In this document: piece by piece, positions 1 to 10,809 of the stretch
Layout: each line of letters starts with the position of its first letter
How positions within the stretch are numbered: position 1 is the first letter of the stretch
Notes under the pieces: generated by a model
What the model was told of the DNA's origin: nothing
Databases searched by the model: none
The model's input: the letters and a program-made list of their open reading frames with translations, nothing else
Assembly (NCBI GenBank): GCA_003024785.1
Contig: PUQB01000007.1
Coordinates: forward strand, 1,596,268 to 1,660,267
Reading direction: 5' to 3'
DNA length: 64,000 nt
Source: Selaginella tamariscina
Lineage: Eukaryota; Streptophyta; Lycopodiopsida; Selaginellales; Selaginellaceae
Program-made: the position numbers and the translations under genes

Positions 1-704
1 ATTTTACAGGATGATGCCACAGAGGCAATGACATGGTGCCGAAAATTCTGAAAGGAGATTTTCTGGCAGTTTTTTTGTGTTCATGTCATACAAGGTTTAA
101 AAAGCATATTTAAAAAATCTGTTTGTACCTTTCTTCTTAGGTTTTCTTCTGAAGAATGCAGGGCGGATGTGTAATTAAGAAGTAAATTTGGATTTGATTG
201 ATTTAATTTATGCTTTTAAATGTATTTTTACATTATTTTATAGAAGAATGAAGTATCTTAGAGATGAGCTAAAAACTAGAGAAATTACTCAATACCCAGA
301 TCCTTTTTGCTACAAAAAAAGAAAAAATTATTAATTAAAATTCAACAAAAGAAAAATCACATACCATAATTTTGGATTTTGTCTATACAAACTAGCATTT
401 AATATTATATATATATATATAATCTCTTATTTATATAGATCTGCGTTTGGGAGTGAAGAAGACCACCAATGCAATTTAAAAGGGCAAGAAAGGTATGTGT
501 GTCTTTGTGATAAGGCATAATATATATAGGTATGCGTGTGTGTGTGTTGGATCACTCTAAACTATGTACACATAGTGTACACGTGGATTAAGAGCCTATT
601 ACTATGTCACACATATCATTAGTACCGGTTGGTTTATGTTAAATATATTATAATTAAGTTATCTTAAACATATTAATTAAATGACAATTCCCACTAAATC
701 CTAT
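1..704. other. AT-rich intergenic DNA
   Basis: No open frame of note and no recognisable protein similarity. It holds a short TA run near 405-420 and a TG run near 537-547. I see nothing else in it. Confidence 0.6.
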
Positions 705-1115
705 ATGCATGTATAATACATCTCACATCGACTTGTATGCATATAAGTTCATGGAACATATATATATGTGTTGTGTGTGTGTGTGTGTGTTATAGATATC
801 CAAATTCTGAATTTTTATACACTGTGCTTGCTGCATTTATTAAGCAAACTGAAATTAATCCATGGGCGACTTTATGAAAATTATTTAGAAACTCAGTTTT
901 AATAGTGTAAAATGTATATTGTTAATGTTTTGGAAATTGTTTTAAAGTTTTTTAGCTAATTCAAATCCTCGTAAAGTCACATATGGATTAATATTGGATT
1001 GCTTAATAAGTGCAGCGAATAGCAATGTGTGTAAAAATTCTGAATTGGGATATCTATAACACACACGCATTATTATATGCATACAAATCAATGTGAGATG
1101 TATTATATATTATAC
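705..1115. repeat. Small fold-back (MITE-like) element
   Basis: The segment 705-888 reappears as its reverse complement at about 954-1115, leaving a short unpaired centre. Both arms carry, in mirror order, an 'atacatctcacat' block, a 'ttatagatatcc' block next to a TG/CA run, 'ctgaatttttataca' and 'ttattaagcaa'. The arms match over roughly 160-180 bp with scattered substitutions, so the whole would fold into one long hairpin. No coding capacity and no clear target-site duplication were seen. This is seen in the sequence; calling it a MITE is inference. Confidence 0.65.
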
Positions 1116-1345
1116 ACTATATGAGATACAATTATACATTGTACAAGATATGCGATATACTTAAATTATATACATATTTTAATATTTTCTATACTAATTA
1201 TTTTATATTTTCATAGTTTCGCTAGCTCTTGTTTTTTCTTGTGTTTTGTCTCCGGTCCCAATTGGCATGGCAATGGGGTTTATTAATTCACGTATACACT
1301 ACGTGTCAAGAGGGCATAGTTTAGCGATCCTGTGTGTTAATTAAT

Positions 1346-3900
1346 TGAGTTATGCAAACGTTTTTGCACAATATATGTATGTATATCTGTGTCGGTTTTG
1401 TTTGTGTGTGTGTATGTGTGTGTATATACAAGTTTGTCTGTATATACATACTGTTTATATTTATCACTTTTATATGTTTACAAATGTTATTATTAAAGGT
1501 AAATCACGCTTGTTTTGTAGGTATATATATTTGTGTGTGTATATACAAATTTGTTTGTATATGTAGTACTGTTTATATTTTTCACTTTTATATATTTATA
1601 ATATTATTAGTAAGAGTAAATTATACATGTTTTGTAAGTTATATATTATAAGAGGTGATGTATAATTCTTTTAGATTTAATTATTTACTTTTCTGGTTTT
1701 TATAAATATTTTAATGTATCGTACATCTTTTTAAGAACTTTAAAGTATATAATAATAATATGTGAGTTGTGTATTATGATGTATCTAAGATATGTGTAAT
1801 GTGGTGGGTTTCTTTATTACATATGTGTTTTTAAATAAATGATCTCAAAATTTTAAAATGGAAAGTTGAGGTTTAAAGTAGAAAAATTTGGGAATGAACT
1901 TAATATAATTCAATAGTTTTGAATTATGTTGAGTTATATTTATTAACAAGAGTTCTTTTTGACACGGAAAGACACATAGATTTTAAATTATATAATTAAG
2001 CTCTTACATTATAAACTTTATAGTGTTCAAACAAGGTTTAACCTTTACGATTAAATTTTTACATATAGTATTAGTTATTAAAAGCATTTTAAAAGTTCAT
2101 TTACTGTGTGTGCATGCACACATTTAGGAGGTTTTAATAAAAATATGAGGTATCTTACAGTTTATTAACTTGTTTTTGTTTGTTGTTTACTTATAATTTT
2201 AATATCTGTAATTTTTATGTTTAGTTTGTTGCATGTGTATGGGTGCTATAGTTTTTATGTGTAAATTTTTTGTTAGTTTTTACTGTGTGTGTAGGTCTTA
2301 TAACTTTTATGTGTAAGTTCTCTGTTAGATTTTGCTGTGTATTAGGTGTATATATATATCTATAGCTTTTATGTGGAACTTCTTTTTTAGTTTTTGTTGC
2401 ATGTGTGCGTATAAGTGTTATAGCTTTTATGTCTATTAATTTTTATTGTATGCGTGTGGTGGGTGTGTATATTTATAATTTTATGTGTAATTTGTTAGTT
2501 TTTGCTATGTGTGTGTGTGGTGGGTGTGTGTATATCTATAGTTTTTATGTGTAACTTCTTTATTAAATTTTGTTATGTGTATGTGTGTGTGTGAGTGGGT
2601 GTGTTATCTATAGTTTTTTTATTTATTAGATTTTGCAATGTGTGTGTGGGTGAATGTAAATATCTATAGTGTTTTTATGTGTAACTTCTTTGTTAGCTTT
2701 TGTTATATATATGCATGTAGGTGGGTGTGAATATTTATAGTGCTTTTATATATAATTTCTTATGTGCGTACATGTGGATAGGTGTGAATATTTATACTTT
2801 TTATGTGTAACTTCTTTGTTAATTTTGTAGAGTCTGTGCTTATGAGTGAGTGTGCATATTTATAATGCTTTTATGTATAACTTTTTTGTTAGTTTTTGTT
2901 GCGTGTGTGGTGTGGGTGCGTGTATATTTATAGTTTTTATGTGTAACTTTTATGTTAGTTTTTGTTGCGTGCATGTGAGTGGATGTGTATATTAAATATT
3001 TTTTTTGGTAGTAGTTTTTATGTTTAGCCTTTTACTTTTTAGAGTGGAAAACAGCTTGAACAACGCTGAAGTAAATAATTTATATATAGATAAAAAGTAT
3101 ATAAGGTATTTTTTTTTAAAATCCATTAAAGAGTTTTAAAAAGCATCATAAAAAAAAGATAGAAATAAAAAATTACTCTTAGCTGTGTATCCCCTTTTTG
3201 AAAAATGTGAGTACAAGTTAATTATATGTTTTATCATTATTAAACATGTTGAGGGTTTCACTTTTGACACATAATCATAATAAATAATTCTTATGTATAA
3301 ATAATTTAGTAGTTGATGCTATGTGTAAAAACCATTCAATTATAAAGATTAAAACTTGTTCGAACATTATTCTAGAGTTTGTAATGCAAGAGCCCGATTA
3401 AGTAATTTAATATTTATGCGTTCTTTGACATCAGAAGGAACTCTTGCTAGTATGACTTAATATAATTCAAAATTATTGAATTGTGTTGACTCTATTCCCA
3501 AATTTTTTTACTTCAAACTTTAACTTTTCATTTTAAGATTTTAAGATTTACATTATCTTATAATAATGTTGCAAAGAAATCATCACATCACATTTTCTAA
3601 AGATATCATAAATATACACATCACATATTATTATTATACATACCTTAAGAATGCTTAAGAAGATGTACGATACGTAAAGTCTTCACAAAGGCTGGGAGAT
3701 GAACAATTAAATCCAAAAGAATCTGTACATCACCTTTTATAATATATAACCTATAAAACACGCATAATTTATCTTTATTAATAACCTTTATAAACATACA
3801 AAAGTGAGAAATATAAGCAATAATGTATATACATGCAAACTTATATACATAAACATACATACACATATGATTATGCAAAAACATTTGCAAAACTCAACAT
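1346..3900. mobile_element. Non-autonomous element with long inverted arms
   Basis: Positions 1346 to about 2085 match the reverse complement of about 3300-3900 over some 600 bp at roughly 75-80 percent by eye. Shared blocks include 'ttgagtt..gcaaa.gtttttgca' at the outer ends, 'ttatatattataa.aggtgatgta' further in, and 'aaatttgggaat' near the inner ends. Between the arms lies a minisatellite and no transposase. Long arms enclosing tandem repeats are typical of fold-back or Mutator-like non-autonomous transposons, but I could not define a target-site duplication. The apparent open frames on both strands near 1345-1650 and 3645-3890 are the same repeat read twice, not genes. Confidence 0.6.
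2215..3005. repeat. Minisatellite, about 13 units of 50-80 bp
   Basis: Units share the pattern 'ttttatgtgtaacttctttg' then 'ttagtttttg' then a TG-rich stretch and 'tatatttatag'. About thirteen diverged copies can be followed, with variable unit length caused mainly by the TG-rich part. The array sits exactly in the centre of the long inverted-arm element. Confidence 0.75.
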
Positions 3901-5130
3901 TATTTGTGAGCTTTGTAATTATATAATAGTCTTGTGTGTTAACAACTATGTATGTAATGGAATTAACATTTACGTTAATGAAAAAAGATTCCTCACAACA
4001 TTCCATTCAGCAATTGTTTTATAATTGATGATTGTGGATCTATTGTACTTTAAATCTCGAACATAATATCACTAATGAATTTATTTTAGCAAAGCTTATT
4101 CACAATTACATCTTTAATTTTATAACAATCGTTTTGAAAAATTTCAAATTACATAAACAATTGAAGTGAATTTAAATAAAAAAATTAATGATACTTACAA
4201 ATAAATATGTCCATAATGGTTTAATCAACAATTTTATAATCAAAACACACATCTTCAAGTTTATTATTGTTTAAGTTTTCTTATTGTTCATAATAGTAAA
4301 AGAAATTTTATTATTAAAATCATATTCAACACCCTTAAACATTTATTATTCTTTTGTTTTTTATTTATGTCTAAATTGTTTTATTTTCTATAATTAACAC
4401 AAAGATACAACCTATTAATTAATGTAAACAAAATTCATCCCCACTTATAACATTTTGATGCATTGGTTTAAAAATATGAATGACTCTAAATAAGGCTAAT
4501 TCAAAAACATCTTCATAACAATTGAACATACTCATGTGCCATTCAAATCCTTGTTTGTAACAATCGACTTCTTTTTAGTAAAATACAAAATGTTTTTAAT
4601 CATGCAAAAGAAAGAATGAATAATCAATATTATTTTTTCAATGTCATTATTAATCTTTAGTCCAAAGGATAAAAATTCTTCTCTCAAGACAACCATTCTT
4701 GTGTCGGGATGATGGTCTTATGAAAGTATTTTTATTCTCAGTACCAAGTTTGGATCATTTATGGATTCAAAATCCAATTGTATTTGCAACTTTTTAGTCT
4801 CAGTGCTGAGGACATATAGAACCCAAAAAACGAACTAATTTTGGTTGTAAATATAGAACATTATTGTCCTTAATGTCAAGGACGACTACAACTTAATAAT
4901 GAAGGTTATAGGTTTCTTGTGTGATATAAATAAAAAGAGTAGTAAAAGAGTGACCTTAATCTTAGTGTAATACATGGCATAATTTTTATTCTTAGCACCA
5001 AGAACAACTCAATATGAATAAAGATCATTTTAAAGAATATAAGGATGGGCATGGTTGTAACTGTGTCATTATTGGTGCTTGTCTTTCTTTATTATTTATA
5101 TTAAAGGTTAATTATTGTTATTTACTAAAC
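3901..5130. other. AT-rich intergenic DNA
   Basis: No gene signal. From about 4,680 the base composition becomes slightly more even but no open frame or known element is visible. Confidence 0.5.
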
Positions 5131-5955
5131 TATATCGAGGGGCCTTAGATGTAATAGGAAATATGCTTGTTTAGTTCAGCATTGCTCACACATGGTGATG
5201 ATGTTATATGACCATAGTCATCGGGAACTTCGCATGCTAGATGTGAGGGGACTTAAGTAGCCTCGATGGTCGCTGTTGTATCCGAGGGTCCAATTGTTAC
5301 TTTGGGATGTACAGGAAGGTGTTTTGGTGGCCTTTACTAAGATGTTGCGAGGGTCCATGTACGAGTGGACTAGAGCTCACCGCCTAACTGTGTAGGTGCT
5401 CCTTTCTTGAGAGAGCAAAAGCAGGAGAAGAGAGGGAGATTTGGGGAGGTGGCAATAATAGATAAAAGATATATATATTGCCTCTTAGAAGCACAAGGCA
5501 GCCTTTTACCTAGAGGTGGCTGAAACAATACACAAGAAACAAATTAGAAGGACTATTAACCTTCCTGATTAAATAATGGGTTGGCTGAAACAATACACAA
5601 GAAGACAAATTAGAAGGACTATTAACCTTCCTGATTAAATAATGGGTTGGCTGGTACTAGGTTATAGGCCTAGGTGGCACTTCCCATTGATCTACCGTCT
5701 TACGGTCGGGTCTTGTCTACTGCATTAATACACCTCCCTCACGGGTCTTGACCTGGTTGTTGGTCTGAACGATCGGATTTAGCATGTTATTAGCGTTGCC
5801 TGACAACTATCGCTGTTAGTCAGTCCTTGTTGTATGCCACTCGCTTGACCATTCGGCCTCCCTTTGGATGACCGCTCGTTGTGCTAACTGGCTGTTTGAC
5901 GGTGGGCAGCAGCCACAAATTGCCATGTGTTGGCATTTTGTATCAGAGTCTGTGA
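5130..5955 (+). other. Possible LTR relic with tRNA-Met-like primer site
   Basis: This stretch is less AT-rich than its surroundings. It ends with 'gtatcagagtctgtg' (5939-5953), which resembles the usual plant primer-binding site complementary to initiator tRNA-Met. A 65/66-bp unit is tandemly duplicated at 5518-5582 and 5583-5648. No second LTR and no gag or pol follow, so at most this is a solo or truncated LTR. The call rests only on the primer-site resemblance and composition. Confidence 0.3.
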
Positions 5956-6106
5956 TTGTATTATGACAAGTACAAGCTATATTATCTATGTATATAACAA
6001 AAAACACAAACGCACACACACTATACTTCTGCTAATTGGATACATATCACTCTCTCTCTCTTTCACTCTCACTCTCAGTGTATATATATGCATGAGTGTG
6101 CGTGTT

Positions 6107-7662
6107 CTAAACTACACATCTCAAACAAGACGTATATATTATCTGAAAATATATACACCAATTGATATGTAGACTAATTCTACGCCACGAACTAAGCCGG
6201 GAGTGATCCACAACCCGCATATTCTTCTTATTGATAAGAATCATGTCTTCAAATTCTGCGTCCCAGACAATCTGACCGTCAAATGCACAATAGTGCTGTA
6301 CATGGAAAACTGGTTGCATGGAGGACCTCTCAAAACCAACCTAATAAAACGATAATAAAACATATCATTATACATAAGTATATACTTACCACACTAAGAG
6401 AGATAACAGCATCTTCTTTCTCAAGCATTTCTGGAGTTCGCCTGTACAACGGGCTATTCTCATCTATCACATGTCTAACTAACATCCCGTGGTTAATATA
6501 AAAGTTTTCTTTCCGCACCTAAAAGATTCAATACATGAGAAATATATACATTGTTAAGTATTTATAATACCAATTTTTTATAAAACATTATAAGTGATGT
6601 CTGATATTTCATATCATGTGCTACTGATTAAGGCTAAGATTATAACGTGTGTATGCATATTAACATAAGAAAGTGAATATAAACTTACTAGCTTCAATGG
6701 TTGGGTTCCCCTAAAGAATGTACTAGAACTCGTAAGAGTATTGTATTTGTAAGTAAGCTCCACTCTCACATCCACAAGTTCTGATGGTTGTGGTCCAGAT
6801 AAAACATATCTAACCATGAGGACCCTGTACAACACAGATTTCTGCTCTCCCATTAGCTAAACCATCTAACGAAATATATGTGTGTGTGTGTGTACGCATA
6901 CATACATACTATGTGTATTTCCTACACACCTGTGACGTTTTTTACCAGGCTTTTCTTGAGATATCACAGCTACAGAGGAGCACTTTATAGGAAGGGATGG
7001 CTGTGATAGCCGTGCAAAGACTGTTTAACACATTAAAAAACTTAACTTAGTTCACACACACACGCACACGTACCTGCGCCACTGAGAAATGTGAACAGGA
7101 GTTGAGCAACCAGAGCATTCACATTGGCCAATACCAGCGTGTACGGAGAGACGGGTTTAACAGCCGGCTCCAGTCCCGTACACAGGGACATGCTAAACAT
7201 GAACATCTGAAAGAGAGTTAGAGAATCCAGCCGGTGAAACCGCTCTTCCTGGAGTGCTAAACCTTGATAAGCAGGCAGATAAAACAACCGTAAACACCAT
7301 GCTTAGCAACACAGGAGCCGCAAACATCGCTGTTACAAAACCAGTTACCTTCTGCTTCATCATGAATGTGTAGAAATCGTACACAAGGATAAAGCATCTC
7401 TCTCTTGTCTAATCTGGAAATTACCCAATCCTTTAGTGCCCTTAAACTCCCCCAATCCGGAAGTTGTGTACGCTTCAAATTCATCCTCCTGGTCGTCATT
7501 CTCAATAGTAGCATCTGGAACCTCACGGACTAAGCTTCGGGTCTTGGCCAATCTGGGAATTTTAAAAACTAGTTGCTTCTCACCTCCAATTTTGGAGCAA
7601 CATACCCAATTTGACCTCCTGAGACTTCCAAGACCTAGAGATACATACACTGTAGTGCTCAT
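6107..7662 (-). CDS. Inward-rectifier (Kir/KirBac-type) K+ channel homologue
   Basis: Reads as a Kir-family channel: cytosolic N-terminus, outer helix (MFAAPVLLSMVFTVVLSACL, about 7345-7270), pore and inner helix (SPYTLVLANVNALVAQLLF into GAVFARLSQPS), then the immunoglobulin-like cytosolic domain with the family hallmark HVIDENSPLYRRTPEML and a final QPVFHVQHY...VVDHSRL segment. Exons on the minus strand: 7662-7074, 7020-6946, 6846-6689, 6518-6390, 6340-6107; the third acceptor was chosen to keep frame. Family members form tetrameric K+ channels. The filter aligned with TIGYG reads TGLEP here, so K+ selectivity cannot be assumed. Reading continuity needs a frame change near 7,390 and another between about 7,290 and 7,215. 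The fold assignment is firm; whether the gene is intact is uncertain. Confidence 0.8.
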
Positions 7663-8187
7663 TTCCTAGGGCAAACTAGTGTGAAAACTAGTTTTACCAA
7701 TTGGTAAAGTTGTGCATGCAGAAGATGACGAATGTGTTTCCTTAAGTTGAAACACATTAAATTAATATTTGTTTACTTCCACTATAGGATTGTAATGGGA
7801 TTGGGACAGGTTGAAATCTTAATATTAATCTAAATCCCATGTTGACAGCTGGTTTCATGAAAACCAAGGAAATGGCATAGACACTTGACCCACCACAACT
7901 CCCATCTTTCAACTTCAACACACACCTAGCTCATGAAATCTTAAAAATATATACATTTCTCTCTTATGAAATCTACAAAATGTATCGTATCTACCAAATT
8001 AAACTCATCAATATGAACTATGATTATAGAAAACTTAAGAGCTGCTGGGATTTCAGCTGCTTTTAAATTCAAGAGCAACATAACTACACAAGTTTGCGGG
8101 TCAGATTTAAACTAGCTTTGATGCACACTCTACAGAAGTCAGTTAAGAAATCCGCAAATTCACTTAACGATGGTGGTATCATAGCTG
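7663..8187. other. Intergenic between Kir-like gene and NF-YB
   Basis: Presumed upstream region of the minus-strand Kir-like gene and downstream region of NF-YB. No other coding signal seen. Confidence 0.5.
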
Positions 8188-8646
8188 CTAGACATGAGCA
8201 TAGCAGGTCTTCCAGTAGCACCAGAGTACGTCGTGGTGACCGTAAACAGCCTGCGCCTCGCGCTCCCCGGCCTTAGCAAGCATGGCTTTCTCGCCCTCCA
8301 TCTCTCTCGGTACTTATGCAGGTAGACTCTCAGCGGCTCCACGTAGTCCTCGAATCCAAGAGTACCCATAGCCCACAGGAGATCATCCCCGTTTATTGTC
8401 TTGCGCTTCTCACGCTGGCACTTGTCCGATGCCTCCCAGTCACGAAACTGATGAATTCAGACACACACTCCTGTACTGTCTCCTTTGCATCCTTGGAGAT
8501 CTTCGCGTTTCCTGGCAGCCCGCGCTTCATGATCCTGCTCACATTCGCGATTGGAAGGAATCGATCCTGCTCTCTCGGCGAGGAGCTGCTGTTGAAATGC
8601 CCACCGAGTCATCGGAACTCTCTGGACTCCCTGCACGATCCGCCAT
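8188..8646 (-). pseudogene. NF-YB (CCAAT-box factor subunit B), frame-broken
   Basis: The histone-fold subunit NF-YB is recognisable almost end to end: a Ser/Asp-rich start, [18 protein letters not shown], then [15 protein letters not shown], then [12 protein letters not shown] and [23 protein letters not shown] pairs with NF-YC and NF-YA to bind CCAAT promoters in the nucleus. No single frame carries the protein. The frame breaks at about 8568-8578 (GA run), 8435-8437 (a G run that is one base short) and 8299-8310 (GA run); each break is equivalent to one missing base. The length of 459 nt plus three would be 154 codons, matching a short NF-YB. Either a recent pseudogene or a sequence with consensus errors. 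No introns, as is common for this family. Confidence 0.8.
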
Positions 8647-9131
8647 CCGGAGAAACCCACCTCAGAGACTCCCTGCTTTTAATCGATCGGTCGTCGCCTA
8701 GAACGATCGAATGAACTCGCCATAGCCGGAAGCTTGAAGACGAAATCGAAAGGATTATGGCGTGACACGTGTTATAACCTAGATCTGACGGTATCGCTTA
8801 AAAAAGGACTCGAAGTGGCCGAGTACCGTCGATGTAGTGGCCTGCAACATCATGATCCGAATATCTTGGAAGGCCATACGTGGACGGTAGAGATACCGCC
8901 ACGGAGGTGATCCACATGTCGCAAGCCAACGAAAGGTCAAGCCATCATGTGGAGCACCTGACAGGTCCTACACCGTACGATGAAAAGCAACGGTTTTGCT
9001 GACGTGACAGCATGGACGTACGTTTATACAACGGGATAGTATATTGAACAGGTCAAATTTACAAATCTTTTCTGGCGCTGACAAAAAGAATCGAACTATA
9101 CACCTTATGTCAACGTACACGATCTCAAAAA
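8647..9131. other. Intergenic, presumed NF-YB promoter
   Basis: GC-richer than the deserts, with several CACGTG-like and ACGTG words (for example near 8765 and 8878). No further gene seen. Confidence 0.4.
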
Positions 9132-9710
9132 TCATCCAAAATTTGTGGAATATTCCGGACAAACCCAGAGTCCATGCCCGTTTGCATTCATCAAAGGATC
9201 CAGGTAAACTGATGATCCGTTCTCCAAATTCTCAGGAAACTCTAGAATTGCCTTCAGATCCTCGAACCCTAATGAGCCCTGTTCAGGAAGCAGAGCAGAG
9301 GAATTGGGTTTTACATCGCTGCTGTGATCATCCTCATCAGAAATCTCCGATTTCTCAAGAGATGAAGTGGATGGAGATTCACAATCCTCGAATTGCAATG
9401 CCTGTGGCTCGGATTGGGATTCCTCTGCTGCCTCTGTCGCTGCGGCTGCTGCTGCCTGCTGAACGAATGTAGGCGACGATTGTGGATTATAAGGCAGATT
9501 GGATGGCACACAATCTGGGAAATTGAACTGAGCATTTGGTCCCCTCAAACACATTAGTGCTGCATCGTATGCCCTCGCCGCAATCTCTGCTGTTGCATAC
9601 GATCCCAACCAAATCCTGGATCTCTTCCTTGGCTCTCTGATCTCTGTGACCCATTTCCCCCAGCTGCGCATTCTTACACCCTTGTACCTGCGTCCTCGTG
9701 CTGCTGCCAT
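9132..9710 (-). CDS. AP2/ERF transcription factor, DREB-type
   Basis: A single intact exon of 192 residues. The AP2 DNA-binding domain occupies about residues 6-66 ([19 protein letters not shown], then [20 protein letters not shown] and GPNAQFNFP). Valine at domain position 14 (GKWV) and glutamate at 19 (IREP) are the DREB-type specificity residues, and the '[11 protein letters not shown]' start matches plant ERF group II. The rest is Gln/Ser-rich and acidic ([21 protein letters not shown]), consistent with an activation region. The protein is expected to be nuclear and to bind GCC- or DRE/CRT-type promoter elements. It lies divergently to the FPA-like gene and downstream of a plausible TATA box at 9871-9877. 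The exact target set cannot be told from sequence. Confidence 0.93.
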   Translation of the reverse strand: MAAARGRRYKGVRMRSWGKWVTEIREPRKRSRIWLGSYATAEIAARAYDAALMCLRGPNAQFNFPDCVPSNLPYNPQSSPTFVQQAAAAAATEAAEESQSEPQALQFEDCESPSTSSLEKSEISDEDDHSSDVKPNSSALLPEQGSLGFEDLKAILEFPENLENGSSVYLDPLMNANGHGLWVCPEYSTNFG

Positions 9711-10327
9711 TCTGGATTAAACTGGAAATACCAATGAAACAGAGAAATATCGAAATCGGAATCAAGAAATGCACGAGTCGATCAAACAGTGATATGATAT
9801 GTATACAAATCGCTTTGATTTTTTCTCGTTTACAAGATTCTGTGCTGATTATATGGCTGCGCCAAAGAGGTTATATAAAGATCGGCAGAAAAACACGGTC
9901 CGCGTTAGATTTTAGCAAAAGGTGACAGATGGCGCAACTGGATGCGCTCTGGACAGGTTACGTGGCAGAGATCCCGACTGATGTATACACTGCCTGACGC
10001 GTGTACCATTTCAAAATTTCTTCGAAGCTCTAGCATATGCAACGTGACCTTGTTATCCGAATCTCGGAGAACGCGTGTCACAGGATGATTTCTTCAGGGA
10101 CATGGGAGGAACTGACGTGTGTCCCATGACAAATGTTAATATCTGAGACTGTAACATGGCTTAAATTTTAAAGCTGGTTGAAGATATTTTCTTCGATCGA
10201 GCCCGTTATGTTCGGTAATATGGGGATGTTTAAAGTCAACTATGGTTTTACTTCATCGTCACAAGATCACGTTTAAGTTTTAAATCTGTATGCCCTAACC
10301 CTAATAGGGTTTCGGTTGTGGAGAGCG
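9711..10327. promoter_or_regulatory. Divergent promoter region (AP2/ERF and FPA-like)
   Basis: 617 bp separate the two divergent start codons. On the minus strand a TATATAA sits at 9877-9871, about 160 nt upstream of the AP2/ERF start. ACGTG words occur near 9958, 10043 and 10113 and could act as ABRE or G-box-type sites. On the plus strand 'accctaat' words lie shortly before the FPA-like start. Regulatory use is inferred from position. Confidence 0.5.
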
Positions 10328-10351
10328 ATGAAGGATTCGGTATGTAATGAA

Positions 10352-10394
<43 letters not shown>

Positions 10395-10778
10395 AAGTGT
10401 TTGCGTTTCAGGGAAGGGGAGATTACAGAGGGGAAGATAAGTATTTGCATCAGCGGCAAAGCTACGATGGTGATTATCCTCCATTAGCTCCGTCACGGCA
10501 CTTGTGGGTGGGGAATACTGATGCTCCGGAGGCCGTTGTGAAGAGAAATTCGTTAAGTATGGGGAGCTGGAGAGCCTGTTCGTCTACCCACAGCGCCAAT
10601 ACGCATTCATCAATTTTCGCAGGCAGGAAGACGCTGAAAAAGCTAAGGAGGCCCTCCAGAATGTACAAATTGGCAGCTCAGTAGTTCGCATCGAATTTGC
10701 AAAAGGAGTAAGTTTATACTTGCTGTGGTAGAAATATTTGCTTCTCTCTTTCTTTTACCGTTGTTTATCATTTACTAG

Positions 10779-10809
<31 letters not shown>

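Noticed and set aside
1345..3890. Paired open frames on opposite strands with similar translations
   Set aside because: They are the two inverted arms of one repeat, Cys/Tyr/Val-rich because of TG and TA runs; no protein family resembles them.
7042..7384. Several short membrane-protein-like frames as separate genes
   Set aside because: They are pieces of one Kir-like gene split by frame changes and introns.
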